A stretch of DNA of 24,718 nt from positions 1 through 24,718 of IMG/VR virus record IMGVR_UViG_3300038369_000016. The stretch is one strand, 5' to 3'. The position numbers and the translations under genes were made by a program. A model generated the notes under the pieces. The model had not been told where the DNA came from and searched no databases. It saw only the letters and a program-made list of their open reading frames with translations. Below are positions 8,854 to 17,087 of this stretch, in pieces. Origin of the DNA: a virus. Positions within the stretch are counted from its first letter, which is position 1; each line of letters begins with the position of its first letter.

Positions 8854-11675
8854 TGGTTAAGAAAATTAAAAAAGGTCTTGAGTATCTATCTCAACAACTT
8901 GGCAAAGCCGAAGATGTACAAAAAGAAATAAGAAAATATTCTGCACCTGATGACGAAATATCAAAAGCTAAAGGTGGTGAAATACTTGTTAAGGGTGCAA
9001 GTGCCGATGCTGTAAAAGCTCTTAATGAATCATTAAAACTTAATGGATATAAAGGACCAGGTCTTAATATAGCTAAAGTTGTTATGAAAGCAAAAGGGTT
9101 AGATAAAGTAAATCTAGCAGAACTTTTAACTAAAATTAAAGATGATAATAAAGAATTATTTGAGTTTTTACGCAGACCAAAACAAACAATAGAAACAATG
9201 GTTGCGGCAGCAGAAGCCAATGGATTTGATAAAATAGCTTATAAATTACTATCAAGAAAACCTGGAGAAGTTCCTAGGGTGGAAGATACTTTAGGTGGTT
9301 TAATAGCAACCCTAAAACTAGGTCAAGACTTGGAGGAAAAATCAAAAGTCATACTTAAAACAACTAACCCTGAAAAGAAAAAAGAACTATTTAAAGAATT
9401 TAAATTACTTGTATCACTACAAACAAATTTACTCGGTCAGGTATCTGGAGCTGTATCTGAATATGGTAGAGGTTTAGGAGCTATATCAGCGGCACAAAAA
9501 TTAGAAAATATTAATTTAAATGATTATACAAATAGAATAGATGAGTTTGTAAACAATCTTGACGATAATATGATAGATTTTCATGCTCAAACATTTTTAT
9601 CTTTACCAAGTCCTGGCAGAGCAGAATACGCAAGAAATAGTTTTGCATTAAAAACTTATGATACTTTGATGGAATTATTTATAAATGGTATACTCTCAAG
9701 TCCTGTAACACATATTGTTAATACAGCTGGTAATGCTATATTTCAAATTCAACAAGCAGCTGAAGCTGGTGTAGCTGGAATAATTGGTGAAGTAAGAACA
9801 CTCGGAGGTAGAAGAGGAGTTGTTGGGGACAGAGTATACAAAGCAGAGTTTGCTGCTGAATCTCATGGAATGATAATGGCTTTAAAAGATGCTTTTAGAG
9901 CTTTTGGTTCATCAATGGTTACAGGTGAGGCAGGAGATTTTGCAAGTAAAATTGACCTTAAAAACAGAAGAGCTATAGGTAGAACAGATAATATTGCTCA
10001 TATAACAAAGAGTATTTCGGAAGGTGACCCAATGGCTGTTGTAGACATACTTGGAATACTTGCTAGATTGCCAGGAAGATTTCTAGGTTCGGAGGATGAG
10101 TTTTTTAAAGTTATATCTGAACGAGCAGTATTGTATAGAGAGGCTTATAGAGAAAGTGCTATGGCTTATGATAATGCAAGAAGAAGTGGATTGAGTAAAG
10201 CAGAAGCTAAAGATTTAGGACAAAATGCTTATGCAAATACATTACTTGAACCTAATCAATCTATAAAAGATATGATGGCTCAAGAAGCTAAAATTAGAAC
10301 ATTTCAAGGTAATCCAGAAGGATATTGGGCGAGTTTTGTACAATTAGCTAACACAGTACCTGGTGGTAAAATGATTGTTCCATTTAGTAAAACACCTACA
10401 AATATTATGAAAGAAGCATTTGACAGAACTCTAAATTGGTCACCTGTATATAAAGCACTTAAAGGAAAATTACCAGGACAAACAGGACCATCTGGTAGAG
10501 AATTTGACAGAGCTATGTCAAAACTATTAGTAGGTAATTCCACATTTGGTATTATGGTAGCTATAGCTATGGGTCAATTTGGTGATAATATTAAAATTGT
10601 TGGTAGTGGTCCAAGTGACCCTAAAGCACAAAAATACTTAGCAGGTATGGGTATAGATAGATATTCAATTAATTTTAAACAAGATGATGGAACTTATGTT
10701 GGTTATACTTTTTCTAGACTTGACCCTATGTCAGCAGTTTTATCTATGGCAGCCGACTATGCTTACTATGCACAAAACTCTGATAGTCAAAACTTAATTG
10801 ATTTAGAAAATATATTCAAATCAGGAACTTTAGCTGCAGCTCAGTACGCAACTAATATGCCATTCCTTCAAGGTGTTTCAGAATTAGTTAAAGCGGCTGG
10901 TAATCCATACGGAGTGCCAGAAGGTTTTGGTGAACGCATGGGAAAATTTCTTGTTAAAAAAGCATCTGATGTTGTTTTTACAGCTACAGGTATGGTGGAT
11001 TTATATACACCTGGTATTGATATTGTTGGTGCTACAGCCTATTCAGGTTTAATAGACCGAATAAAAAATCCAGATGCTTCAAGTATAAAACTTTCTGAAG
11101 AACAATTAATTAAAGCGGAATATGCTTATTTACCTACTGTTATGAAAGGTTTTTATGAATCTTATAATCAGGCTTTAAGTAAAAATCCTCGTTTTTCTAA
11201 AACCTTACCAGATGGTTTAAATATGTGGGGAGAAGTTAAACAACAAAGTGATGGTCTAAACTACAATTTAGTTTCACCAATCAGAATATCTAATCCACAA
11301 TTTACCGAACTTAATGAAGAATTAACATTTTTATCTGAGAGAAGAATTGGAACTTTCACAAGTCATAAAGAAAAAATAGGTGGTGTACAACTATCTGCTG
11401 AACAAATTAATGACCATATTCTTTTTATAAATAACTCAAACAAACTTAGTAAAAATGTTCATTTAAGTGAAAATGATAAAGGATACAATCCTAACGAAAG
11501 TTTATTAGCAAAATTAAATGCTGAAATAAAAAAAAATGATTATCAAGTAAGTGATTTAGAGGACCGCTATATAAGACTTAATAGTATACTTGCAGATGCT
11601 AGAGAAAGTGGTAAACATTTATTATTTAAAAAGTATCCTGGATTAAAAGTTAGAATTGATGCTTTGAAGAAGTAA
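8853..11675 (+). CDS. Large internal virion / ejection protein (polyvalent-type), gp16 position
   Basis: About 940 residues, the largest gene here, last of the ejection set and in the place of T7 gp16. I choose the ATG at 8853 (GGAG at 8841-8844, eight-base spacing, TGATG coupling); an adjacent in-frame GTG at 8850 is also possible. The middle has features widespread in giant phage virion proteins: LMELFINGILSSPVTHIVNTAGNA (residues about 270-295), LARLPGRFLGSEDEFFKVISERA, and a later PFSKTPTNIMKEAFDR segment. The last two resemble the large polyvalent protein-associated LPD38 type. Hydrophobic helices (for example FGIMVAIAMGQF) could insert in the host membrane. I see no lytic transglycosylase motif, unlike T7 gp16. 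Function is inferred from position. Confidence 0.62.
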   Translation: MVKKIKKGLEYLSQQLGKAEDVQKEIRKYSAPDDEISKAKGGEILVKGASADAVKALNESLKLNGYKGPGLNIAKVVMKAKGLDKVNLAELLTKIKDDNKELFEFLRRPKQTIETMVAAAEANGFDKIAYKLLSRKPGEVPRVEDTLGGLIATLKLGQDLEEKSKVILKTTNPEKKKELFKEFKLLVSLQTNLLGQVSGAVSEYGRGLGAISAAQKLENINLNDYTNRIDEFVNNLDDNMIDFHAQTFLSLPSPGRAEYARNSFALKTYDTLMELFINGILSSPVTHIVNTAGNAIFQIQQAAEAGVAGIIGEVRTLGGRRGVVGDRVYKAEFAAESHGMIMALKDAFRAFGSSMVTGEAGDFASKIDLKNRRAIGRTDNIAHITKSISEGDPMAVVDILGILARLPGRFLGSEDEFFKVISERAVLYREAYRESAMAYDNARRSGLSKAEAKDLGQNAYANTLLEPNQSIKDMMAQEAKIRTFQGNPEGYWASFVQLANTVPGGKMIVPFSKTPTNIMKEAFDRTLNWSPVYKALKGKLPGQTGPSGREFDRAMSKLLVGNSTFGIMVAIAMGQFGDNIKIVGSGPSDPKAQKYLAGMGIDRYSINFKQDDGTYVGYTFSRLDPMSAVLSMAADYAYYAQNSDSQNLIDLENIFKSGTLAAAQYATNMPFLQGVSELVKAAGNPYGVPEGFGERMGKFLVKKASDVVFTATGMVDLYTPGIDIVGATAYSGLIDRIKNPDASSIKLSEEQLIKAEYAYLPTVMKGFYESYNQALSKNPRFSKTLPDGLNMWGEVKQQSDGLNYNLVSPIRISNPQFTELNEELTFLSERRIGTFTSHKEKIGGVQLSAEQINDHILFINNSNKLSKNVHLSENDKGYNPNESLLAKLNAEIKKNDYQVSDLEDRYIRLNSILADARESGKHLLFKKYPGLKVRIDALKK

Positions 11676-11726
11676 GGATTGATAATATGGGTCATATAGT
11701 GTATAAATATTATAAGCGAGAATTAC

Positions 11727-12482
11727 ATGGCAACATTTAACATTAACGATACAAACCGCAGGGTTCAATATACGACCAATGGCAGCCAAACTGCTTTTGC
11801 TTTTAGTTTTCAGATTAATGCTGATTCAGAACTGAAAGTAATCCTTGGAGAAACAACTCAAACTCTTTCGGTACATTATACAGTAACTATAGCAGCTGAC
11901 GGAACAGGTACAGTTAATTATTCTTCAGCTCCAAGTTCAGGACAAAAACTAACCATTCTCGCCAACAAACCATTATCAAGGGAAAGTGTTTATTCTACAG
12001 GAGCTTCATTCACAGCTGCATCATTAGAAACAGATTTTGATAATACTATTATGGTGTTGCAACAGTTTGAAGAAAAGATTGATAGAACATTACAATTACC
12101 TGAATTTGTTACAGGCTCAACAGCTCCGAGTCTAACTGTACCATATAATGACACAACCGCAAATAATGCTAATAAGGTTATTGGTTATAATACAAATGGT
12201 ACAGATTTAACTTTATTGAGTAAGGGTGTAACAACTTGTAATGTGACAGCTAATACTTTATCCGCTGGTGCTAGTGCTACAGGTTCTGCTTCTGTTAGTG
12301 GAGATACACTTAGCTTAACACTAGGAATACCAACAGGAGCTACAGGTCCTCAAGGAGCGACAGGAGCTACAGGTGCAACAGGAGCTACAGGTGCAACAGG
12401 AGCTACAGGAGCTACAGGTCCTCAAGGTCCAGCTGGAGATGTGTCGGCTGGGTTTGCAATAGCAATGAGTATAGCTTTATAA
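11727..12482 (+). CDS. Tail fibre anchor protein with T7-like N-terminus and collagen-like repeats
   Basis: A 251-residue fibre protein. Residues 1-130 match the T7 gp17-type N-terminal domain that fixes fibres to the tail: RRVQYTTNGSQTAFAFSF, then VHYTVTIAADGTGTVNYSSAPSSGQKL, then LETDFDNTIMVLQQFEEKIDRTLQLPE. A short beta-rich linker leads to eleven Gly-X-Y triplets (residues 204-236, mostly GAT with GPQ and GPA) that would form a collagen-like trimeric stalk, then a short tail ending SIAL. There is no C-terminal receptor-binding head, so further fibre parts from the following genes may attach. The ribosome site is weak (GCGAG) and the 51-base A+T-rich gap before it could hold a promoter that I cannot define. 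Confidence 0.8.
   Translation: MATFNINDTNRRVQYTTNGSQTAFAFSFQINADSELKVILGETTQTLSVHYTVTIAADGTGTVNYSSAPSSGQKLTILANKPLSRESVYSTGASFTAASLETDFDNTIMVLQQFEEKIDRTLQLPEFVTGSTAPSLTVPYNDTTANNANKVIGYNTNGTDLTLLSKGVTTCNVTANTLSAGASATGSASVSGDTLSLTLGIPTGATGPQGATGATGATGATGATGATGATGPQGPAGDVSAGFAIAMSIAL
12336..12434 (+). repeat. Collagen-like Gly-X-Y coding repeat
   Basis: Eleven nine-base units code for (Gly-X-Y)11. Within them an 18-base unit, GGAGCTACAGGTGCAACA, recurs in tandem with small changes. Such tracts can lengthen or shorten by slippage or recombination without breaking the frame, giving fibre stalks of different length. Confidence 0.9.
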
Positions 12483-12491
12483 AGGAGAAAT

Positions 12492-12818
12492 ATGGCACAA
12501 GATTTTAGAAGATTCACAAGTAATGCGGTAGGCACTTCGGCTGTTACCATATTTACTGCAAATAGTTTTGATACTGTTGTTGGAATTAGTTTAGCTAATG
12601 TTCACACCAATGCGATAACAGTTCATTGTTATATTAACGATGGTTCAAACGATATTAGTTTAGTAAAGGATGTTAGTATACCAGCAGGGTCAGCTTTACA
12701 AGTATTAGACGGAGGTGCAAAGTTTGTGGTACAATCAGGCGATGCACTTAAAGTTATTTCAGATACAGCTAGTTCTGTAGATGTTTGGGTTTCTGTAGTA
12801 GATGCAATTAGTACATAG
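12492..12818 (+). CDS. Small beta-rich virion-associated protein
   Basis: A 108-residue protein with an AAAGGAG site just after the fibre anchor. It begins MAQDFRRFTSNAVGTSAVTIFTANSFDTVVGISLANVHTN and consists of alternating short beta strands, with GSALQVLDGGAKFVVQSGDALKVIS near the C-terminus. Proteins of this pattern are common in marine phage tail regions and look like small jelly-roll or beta-sandwich structural units. It may cap the collagen-like stalk or decorate the tail or head. There is no signal peptide or membrane segment. The role is inferred from context. Confidence 0.55.
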   Translation: MAQDFRRFTSNAVGTSAVTIFTANSFDTVVGISLANVHTNAITVHCYINDGSNDISLVKDVSIPAGSALQVLDGGAKFVVQSGDALKVISDTASSVDVWVSVVDAIST

Positions 12819-12827
12819 GAGATATAG

Positions 12828-13739
12828 ATGCCATATATAGGGCAACAACCAGCAACTTCCTTTCATTCGTTAGTCAAACAAGATTTTTCTGTTAGTGCAA
12901 CGACAGGTTATACACTATCACAATCAGTAACGAGTGCTAACGATATAGCTTTATTTATTAACAATGTAAGACAAGAACCTACTACAGCATATTCTGCATC
13001 TGGAACAACTTTAACACTAACAGCTGCAACTGCATCTGGAGATGATATGTACTGTATTTATTTAGGAAAAGCAGTAGGAACAATTAATCCTGCAAGTGGA
13101 AGTGTAGGTTTAGCACAGCTATCAGCTACAGGTACAAAAAGTAGTAGTACATTTTTACGAGGTGATAATAGTTTTGCAACTGTAAGTGGGTCAAATGTTC
13201 TTGAGATTCTTACAGGTGTTTGTGATGGTCGTTCAGTAACAGTTCCTAGTGGTACATACACTATGCCTAATGTTACAGCAGTTCAAAGTTTAACTGGAAG
13301 TTACGCAGATTTAACTGGTTCAGAAATAGCATATACTCCTCCAAGTGGTACGAAACAAGTTATCTATAGTTTTCAACACATATTCACAAGAGATGGTGAT
13401 TATCCTTTAGCACACTATAAATTTTTTGTGGATTCTGACGAAGCAACTAGATATAGAACAACTCTTTACGGAGCATATACAATTATGCTTCAAGAATTAA
13501 GATTTATAATAAGTATTACAGGTAGTGCAGATACAACAAATGCAAATTTAGCGTCTTGGTCATCCGCTAAAACTCTTAAAATACAAGCAAGAGAGTATAC
13601 TGATGGTTCTGGTGGCTCTACTAATACTGCAAGAGCACACGGACTTATCTATTGGGATGGAGGAGGACTATCTGGGTCTGGAAATGGTTTTCAATATAAA
13701 GCACCAATTTTAACAATAACTGCATTAAAGGATAGTTAA
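12828..13739 (+). CDS. Tail fibre / adhesin protein (pair 1)
   Basis: A 303-residue fibre-like protein with a TAGGAG site. The N-terminal module (1-90, starting MPYIGQQPA, with LFINNVRQEPTTAYSASGTTLTLT) is a small attachment domain repeated in many marine phages and again at the start of the gene at 14804. A linker with STFLRGDNSFATVS, typical of fibre linkers, leads to a C-terminal beta-rich domain of about 170 residues (VIYSFQHIFTRDGDYPLAHY onward), probably the receptor-binding head. It is followed after one base by a small helper gene. The adhesin role is inferred from architecture. Confidence 0.7.
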   Translation: MPYIGQQPATSFHSLVKQDFSVSATTGYTLSQSVTSANDIALFINNVRQEPTTAYSASGTTLTLTAATASGDDMYCIYLGKAVGTINPASGSVGLAQLSATGTKSSSTFLRGDNSFATVSGSNVLEILTGVCDGRSVTVPSGTYTMPNVTAVQSLTGSYADLTGSEIAYTPPSGTKQVIYSFQHIFTRDGDYPLAHYKFFVDSDEATRYRTTLYGAYTIMLQELRFIISITGSADTTNANLASWSSAKTLKIQAREYTDGSGGSTNTARAHGLIYWDGGGLSGSGNGFQYKAPILTITALKDS

Positions 13740-13740
13740 G

Positions 13741-13959
13741 ATGTCTAAAGAATTTGAATCAGCAATTGACGCAATTAGAATGGAAAGAAATCATATATTG
13801 ATGTCAACAGATTGGGAAGTTTTAAAATGTTTAGAAACAGGTCAAACAGTTTCAGATTCGTTAAAAAAATATAGACAGGAATTAAGAGATTTAACTAATG
13901 GTGTTACAACATTAGACAAATGCAAAAATATAAAATTTCCAACTAGGGAGAAAGATTAA
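13741..13959 (+). CDS. Tail assembly chaperone-like small protein (helper of pair 1)
   Basis: A 72-residue helical protein. The segment AIRMERNHILMSTDWEVLKC followed by KKYRQELRDLTNG matches the pattern of the phage tail assembly chaperone family (PF16778 type, R..RN.LL...DW ... YRQ.LRD). Two further copies of this pattern occur at 15658-16086 and 16717-17013. Members are usually encoded directly after a fibre gene and help fold, trim or join the fibre. It starts one base after the upstream fibre stop and runs straight into the next fibre gene. The third copy is most complete; this one has a degenerate middle (LETGQTVSDSL). Confidence 0.7.
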   Translation: MSKEFESAIDAIRMERNHILMSTDWEVLKCLETGQTVSDSLKKYRQELRDLTNGVTTLDKCKNIKFPTREKD

Positions 13960-14502
13960 ATGCCATTAAGTAAAATATTATCAACTTCGTTAGCAAGTGG
14001 TGTAGGAGGTAAAGTATTGCAAGTGGTACAAAATCATGATGACCAATATGCAACATATTCTAATACAAGCATAGATGCACAAGCTACAGTATTAAGTCAA
14101 GCAATTACACCAAGTGCAACATCTAGTAAAATTTTAATTAAAGTTAATTTATGTGTAAGTTGTACAACTGATGGTAACAAACATTTTGGATTAGTAATGT
14201 ATAGAGGTTCAACTGAAATTGGAAGTGGTGATGCGTCAAGTTGGAATTCTGGTGTTGGCACAACACATAGTGCTACTGAACAAGTAAATTACTCACAGCC
14301 AGATAAAATACTTACAGGATTTTATTTAGATTCTCCAAACACTACATCAGCAACAACTTATAATATAAAAAGTTATATTCACGATTTTGGTAGTTCTATT
14401 AGTGCAAAAAATTTAGTAGTGAATGGTGGTGGTTACAGTTATAATAATAAAGAAACTGCTATAACATCATCAAGTATAACTTTAATGGAGATAGGTGCGT
14501 AA
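13960..14502 (+). CDS. Tail fibre-like / adhesin protein (pair 2)
   Basis: A 180-residue beta-rich protein beginning MPLSKILSTSLASGVGGKVLQVVQ, a start seen in many phage fibre tips. The rest (TYSNTSIDAQATVLSQAITPSATSSKILIKVNLCVS, then a Ser/Gly/Thr-rich C-terminus ending SSITLMEIGA) has the look of a compact beta-sandwich head domain without its own long shaft. It abuts the helper gene before it and shares a base with the next gene (TAATG). It is probably an exchangeable receptor-binding tip, by architecture and position. Confidence 0.65.
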   Translation: MPLSKILSTSLASGVGGKVLQVVQNHDDQYATYSNTSIDAQATVLSQAITPSATSSKILIKVNLCVSCTTDGNKHFGLVMYRGSTEIGSGDASSWNSGVGTTHSATEQVNYSQPDKILTGFYLDSPNTTSATTYNIKSYIHDFGSSISAKNLVVNGGGYSYNNKETAITSSSITLMEIGA

Positions 14503-14804
14503 TGGCTTATATAGTAGATGCAATATTAGCTTTAGATTCAAAAGCAAGAGTAAAAGTTGTAGGTGAAGATTATGATAAAATTACTTGGTTTGATGACAAT
14601 CCAAATAAAATTACTATTGACCAAATTAAAACAAAGAAGGCAGAATTAGATAAGGTAGATAAAGCTAATGAATATAAAATGCAAAGAGAAAAAGAATACC
14701 CAAGAATAGAAGAACAATTAGATACTATTTATCATAAAGGAATAGATGAGTGGAAGAAAACAATTAAAGCAATTAAGGATAAATATCCAAAGGAAAGTAA
14801 ATAA
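14502..14804 (+). CDS. Small fibre-associated helper protein (pair 2)
   Basis: A 100-residue protein starting MAYIVDAILALDSKARVKVVGEDYDKITWFDDNP, followed by a charged helical C-terminus with REKEYPRIEEQLDTIYHKGIDEWKKTIKAIKDKYPK. The 'EYP.IEEQLD.IYHKG...W...I..IK..YP' pattern recurs in small proteins next to fibre genes of cyanophages and other marine phages and is reminiscent of XkdW-like proteins. It differs from the other three helpers but sits in the same place, so it likely does an equivalent assembly or connector job. It shares one base with each neighbour. Confidence 0.6.
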   Translation: MAYIVDAILALDSKARVKVVGEDYDKITWFDDNPNKITIDQIKTKKAELDKVDKANEYKMQREKEYPRIEEQLDTIYHKGIDEWKKTIKAIKDKYPKESK

Positions 14805-15658
14805 TGCCCTATATTGGAAAATTACCTACAACAGGAAACTTTATAAAGTTAGACACCATATCTGTTGTTAATGGTCAAGCTGCCTATACTATGCAAAAAG
14901 ACTCTGCTAACTTTAGTCCTGCAAGTGCAAATCAAATGCTTGTTAGTCTTAATGGCATAATACAAAATCCAGGTTCGTCATTTACTATATCTGGTTCTAC
15001 AATTACCTTTGCTAGTAATCTTGTAACAGGTGATGTAATAAATTATATTTTGGTATTAGGTGATGTTCTTAATATAGGTACACCATCAGACGGAACAGTT
15101 ACAAATGCTAAGACAAATTTTGTATCAACATCAAGTGCAGCTGGATTACAAATAAAAGGAGATGGAACTACAGACGGAACTTTGCAACTCAACTGCTCTC
15201 AAAACTCTCATGGTGTTAAAATAAAAAGTCCAAATCACTCGTCAGCACAATCATATACATTAACCTTGCCAAGCACAGCACCAAGTGCGGATAAGATATT
15301 ACAATCAGATGGTTCAGGTAATTTAAGTTTTATTGATACACCAAGTAGTGCAACAGTATCAGAAAAAGCAAGTACAACAGGAACAGGAGCTTTTAGTATC
15401 ACAAGTTTAACAGTTAATGTTCCTTTATTTGTAGTTGCTGAAAGCACAGGAGCAAATAAACCAGAATGTTTATTTAGAGTTACAGCAGGAACAACAAGTG
15501 GTGGAACAACTCAAAATAGTAATGTTAAGTGGTTTATAGGAGCTGACGATAGCACTAATGCAAATAGAACAGTTCCAGGATTTGTTTTAATTCCAAGTGC
15601 CACAACAGTTACTATTACAGTAGATAGTATTGACGGAAAATTAAGGGCATATCAATAA
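14804..15658 (+). CDS. Tail fibre / adhesin protein (pair 3)
   Basis: A 284-residue protein with the second copy of the MPYIG N-terminal module (MPYIGKLPTTGNFIKLD, then MLVSLNGIIQNPGSSFTISG). A typical fibre linker follows (LQIKGDGTTDGTLQLNC, SYTLTLPSTAPSADKILQSD, GNLSFI), then a C-terminal beta-rich domain of about 100 residues from ATVSEKASTTGTGAFSI. The first module is homologous in layout to the gene at 12828, while the C-terminal domain differs. That pattern is expected when phages swap receptor-binding ends onto a conserved attachment domain. The helper gene begins at the last base of its stop codon. Confidence 0.7.
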   Translation: MPYIGKLPTTGNFIKLDTISVVNGQAAYTMQKDSANFSPASANQMLVSLNGIIQNPGSSFTISGSTITFASNLVTGDVINYILVLGDVLNIGTPSDGTVTNAKTNFVSTSSAAGLQIKGDGTTDGTLQLNCSQNSHGVKIKSPNHSSAQSYTLTLPSTAPSADKILQSDGSGNLSFIDTPSSATVSEKASTTGTGAFSITSLTVNVPLFVVAESTGANKPECLFRVTAGTTSGGTTQNSNVKWFIGADDSTNANRTVPGFVLIPSATTVTITVDSIDGKLRAYQ

Positions 15659-16086
15659 TGAAAGGATATATAAAACTTACACCAGAGGGATTAATTGCAT
15701 TAAATTCTGATAATACAAAAGACCAAACTATGTATGAGAATGATAAAACTGCAAGAGAATTTACAAAAGATGAATATAAATTATTTGGAACACAATTAAA
15801 ATATGCTGGAAATGAAAACACAAAGGTTATTGGTAAATCACTTGATGATGCTAAATTATCTTTTACAGCATATACAGCAACAGAATTATTTAATACTGCT
15901 ATTAGTGTATTAAGATATAAAAGAGATAAACTTTTAAAAGAAACTGATTATGTAGCATTACAAGATGTAACAATGAGTAATAATATGAAAGAGTATAGAC
16001 AAAAATTAAGAGATTTAACAAAAGATTTAAAAACCCATACTGAAGTTGATGCAGTATCATTTCCAACAAAACCGAGTGGAGGGTAG
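15658..16086 (+). CDS. Tail assembly chaperone-like protein (helper of pair 3)
   Basis: A 142-residue protein. The first 80 residues (MKGYIKLTPEGLIALNSDN, then FGTQLKYAGNENTKV) form an extra N-terminal part not present in the shorter paralogue at 13741. The C-terminal part, AISVLRYKRDKLLKETDYVALQDVTMSNNMKEYRQ and on to LRDLTKD, carries the tail assembly chaperone pattern (PF16778-like). It ends in a short proline/threonine tail, FPTKPSGG, comparable to the MPEKPK end of the paralogue at 16717. It is followed without gap by the next fibre gene. Confidence 0.72.
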   Translation: MKGYIKLTPEGLIALNSDNTKDQTMYENDKTAREFTKDEYKLFGTQLKYAGNENTKVIGKSLDDAKLSFTAYTATELFNTAISVLRYKRDKLLKETDYVALQDVTMSNNMKEYRQKLRDLTKDLKTHTEVDAVSFPTKPSGG

Positions 16087-16698
16087 ATGGCAATAATTAG
16101 AGCAAACAATAATACTTTATCTAGTGTAACTGCATTACCTTTTGCAACAGGTGGGTTGGTTAAATTAGTATCTAGTACAAATGATGGTACAAATCCATCT
16201 ATTACATTTGATTTAACAAGTGCAACAATAGGTACAACATATAAAGCATACAAAATATTTGGACATAATCTTAGTTCTTTTTCTGCAAGTAATCCAAATC
16301 TAAATATGTTTTTTGGTACTGCATCAGATACTTTTTCTACACAAATTCAAAAAGGTGGTATTAGAAATCATACTGATGTTAATGGTGCTAACGATTCTAT
16401 AAGTTATACAAGTTGGCATAGGTCTGGACAAACAGATACAGGAGGTGCAACAGTATCTTATTATGTGCCTAATACATCTGACCATGCTACATTTGAAATT
16501 ACAGTTTTTGCAATAAACGATAGTTCAGTTAAAGCAAGGTATCATGGACATTTAAATTTCAATTCTTCAGGTAATTATGTATTTACATCAATTATAAATG
16601 GTAGATTTAATGCAACAACAATAACACCCTATGTTAAATTTCAAGCATCAAGTGGTAATTATGCGGGAACAATTACTGCTTATGGAATAGTAGATTAA
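16087..16698 (+). CDS. Tail fibre-like / adhesin protein (pair 4)
   Basis: A 203-residue beta-rich protein (MAIIRANNNTLSSVTALPFATGGLVKL, central SISYTSWHRSGQTDTGGATVSYY, C-terminal GTITAYGIVD). The 'MAIIRANNNTLSSVTALP' start recurs in marine phage fibre tips. It contains several aromatic and histidine-rich loops (GHNLSSF, RNHTDVNG, RYHGHLNF) that could contact a receptor or bind metal; this is speculative. No shaft or collagen segment is present, so it probably joins a fibre made by another gene. The helper gene follows after 18 bases with a strong AAGGAGG site. Confidence 0.65.
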   Translation: MAIIRANNNTLSSVTALPFATGGLVKLVSSTNDGTNPSITFDLTSATIGTTYKAYKIFGHNLSSFSASNPNLNMFFGTASDTFSTQIQKGGIRNHTDVNGANDSISYTSWHRSGQTDTGGATVSYYVPNTSDHATFEITVFAINDSSVKARYHGHLNFNSSGNYVFTSIINGRFNATTITPYVKFQASSGNYAGTITAYGIVD

Positions 16699-16716
16699 AA
16701 AAGAAAGGAGGAAGAT

Positions 16717-17013
16717 ATGTCTATTTATACACATAAAATGGTTAATGATAAAAAAGTAAAATTAACTGCTGACGAAATCAAAGAACTTGAAGCTAGAGAT
16801 GTAGAATGGGCTAAAGGCGAATATGACAGACTTATGCTTAGTATTCGTCAAGAAAGAACTAATCTTTTAGCTGAATGTGATTGGATGGGAATGTCTGATT
16901 TAACTATGTCTGCCGAGTGGAAAACTTATAGACAAAAGTTAAGAGATATAACTAAAGATGTTGATACAGTTGATAAAGCTAAAGCTGTTACTATGCCTGA
17001 GAAACCTAAATAA
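16717..17013 (+). CDS. Tail assembly chaperone-like protein (helper of pair 4)
   Basis: A 98-residue protein preceded by AAGGAGG. It begins MSIYTHKMVNDKKVKLTADEIKELEARD, then shows the clearest copy of the tail assembly chaperone pattern: SIRQERTNLLAECDWMGMSDLTM, then WKTYRQKLRDITKDV, and a C-terminal MPEKPK. It aligns by eye with the C-terminal parts of the products at 13741 and 15658, so the three are paralogues. The strong ribosome site suggests higher output than the other helpers. The family assignment is by motif memory. Confidence 0.75.
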   Translation: MSIYTHKMVNDKKVKLTADEIKELEARDVEWAKGEYDRLMLSIRQERTNLLAECDWMGMSDLTMSAEWKTYRQKLRDITKDVDTVDKAKAVTMPEKPK

Positions 17014-17027
17014 AGAAAGGAGAAACA

Positions 17028-17087
17028 ATGCCAGGACATTATGGAAAAAAAAAGAAAATGATGGATAAGAAAAAAAAGAAAAAGTAA
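17028..17087 (+). CDS. Lysine-rich 19-residue microprotein
   Basis: A very short reading frame with a strong AAAGGAG site (17016-17022) properly spaced before ATG at 17028. The product is MPGHYGKKKKMMDKKKKKK, with 11 lysines in 19 residues. The stop TAA shares its last base with the next ATG (17087), so the frame is coupled to its neighbour, which argues for real translation. I recall near-identical peptides in other marine phages, but this needs a search. Such a cationic peptide could bind DNA, RNA or membranes; no function is known to me. Confidence 0.6.
   Translation: MPGHYGKKKKMMDKKKKKK

Noticed and set aside
12828-17013. A DNA inversion system acting on the fibre genes, driven by the serine recombinase
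   Set aside because: All fibre and helper genes point the same way, no reversed partial fibre gene is present, and I saw no pair of inverted crossover sites around them.
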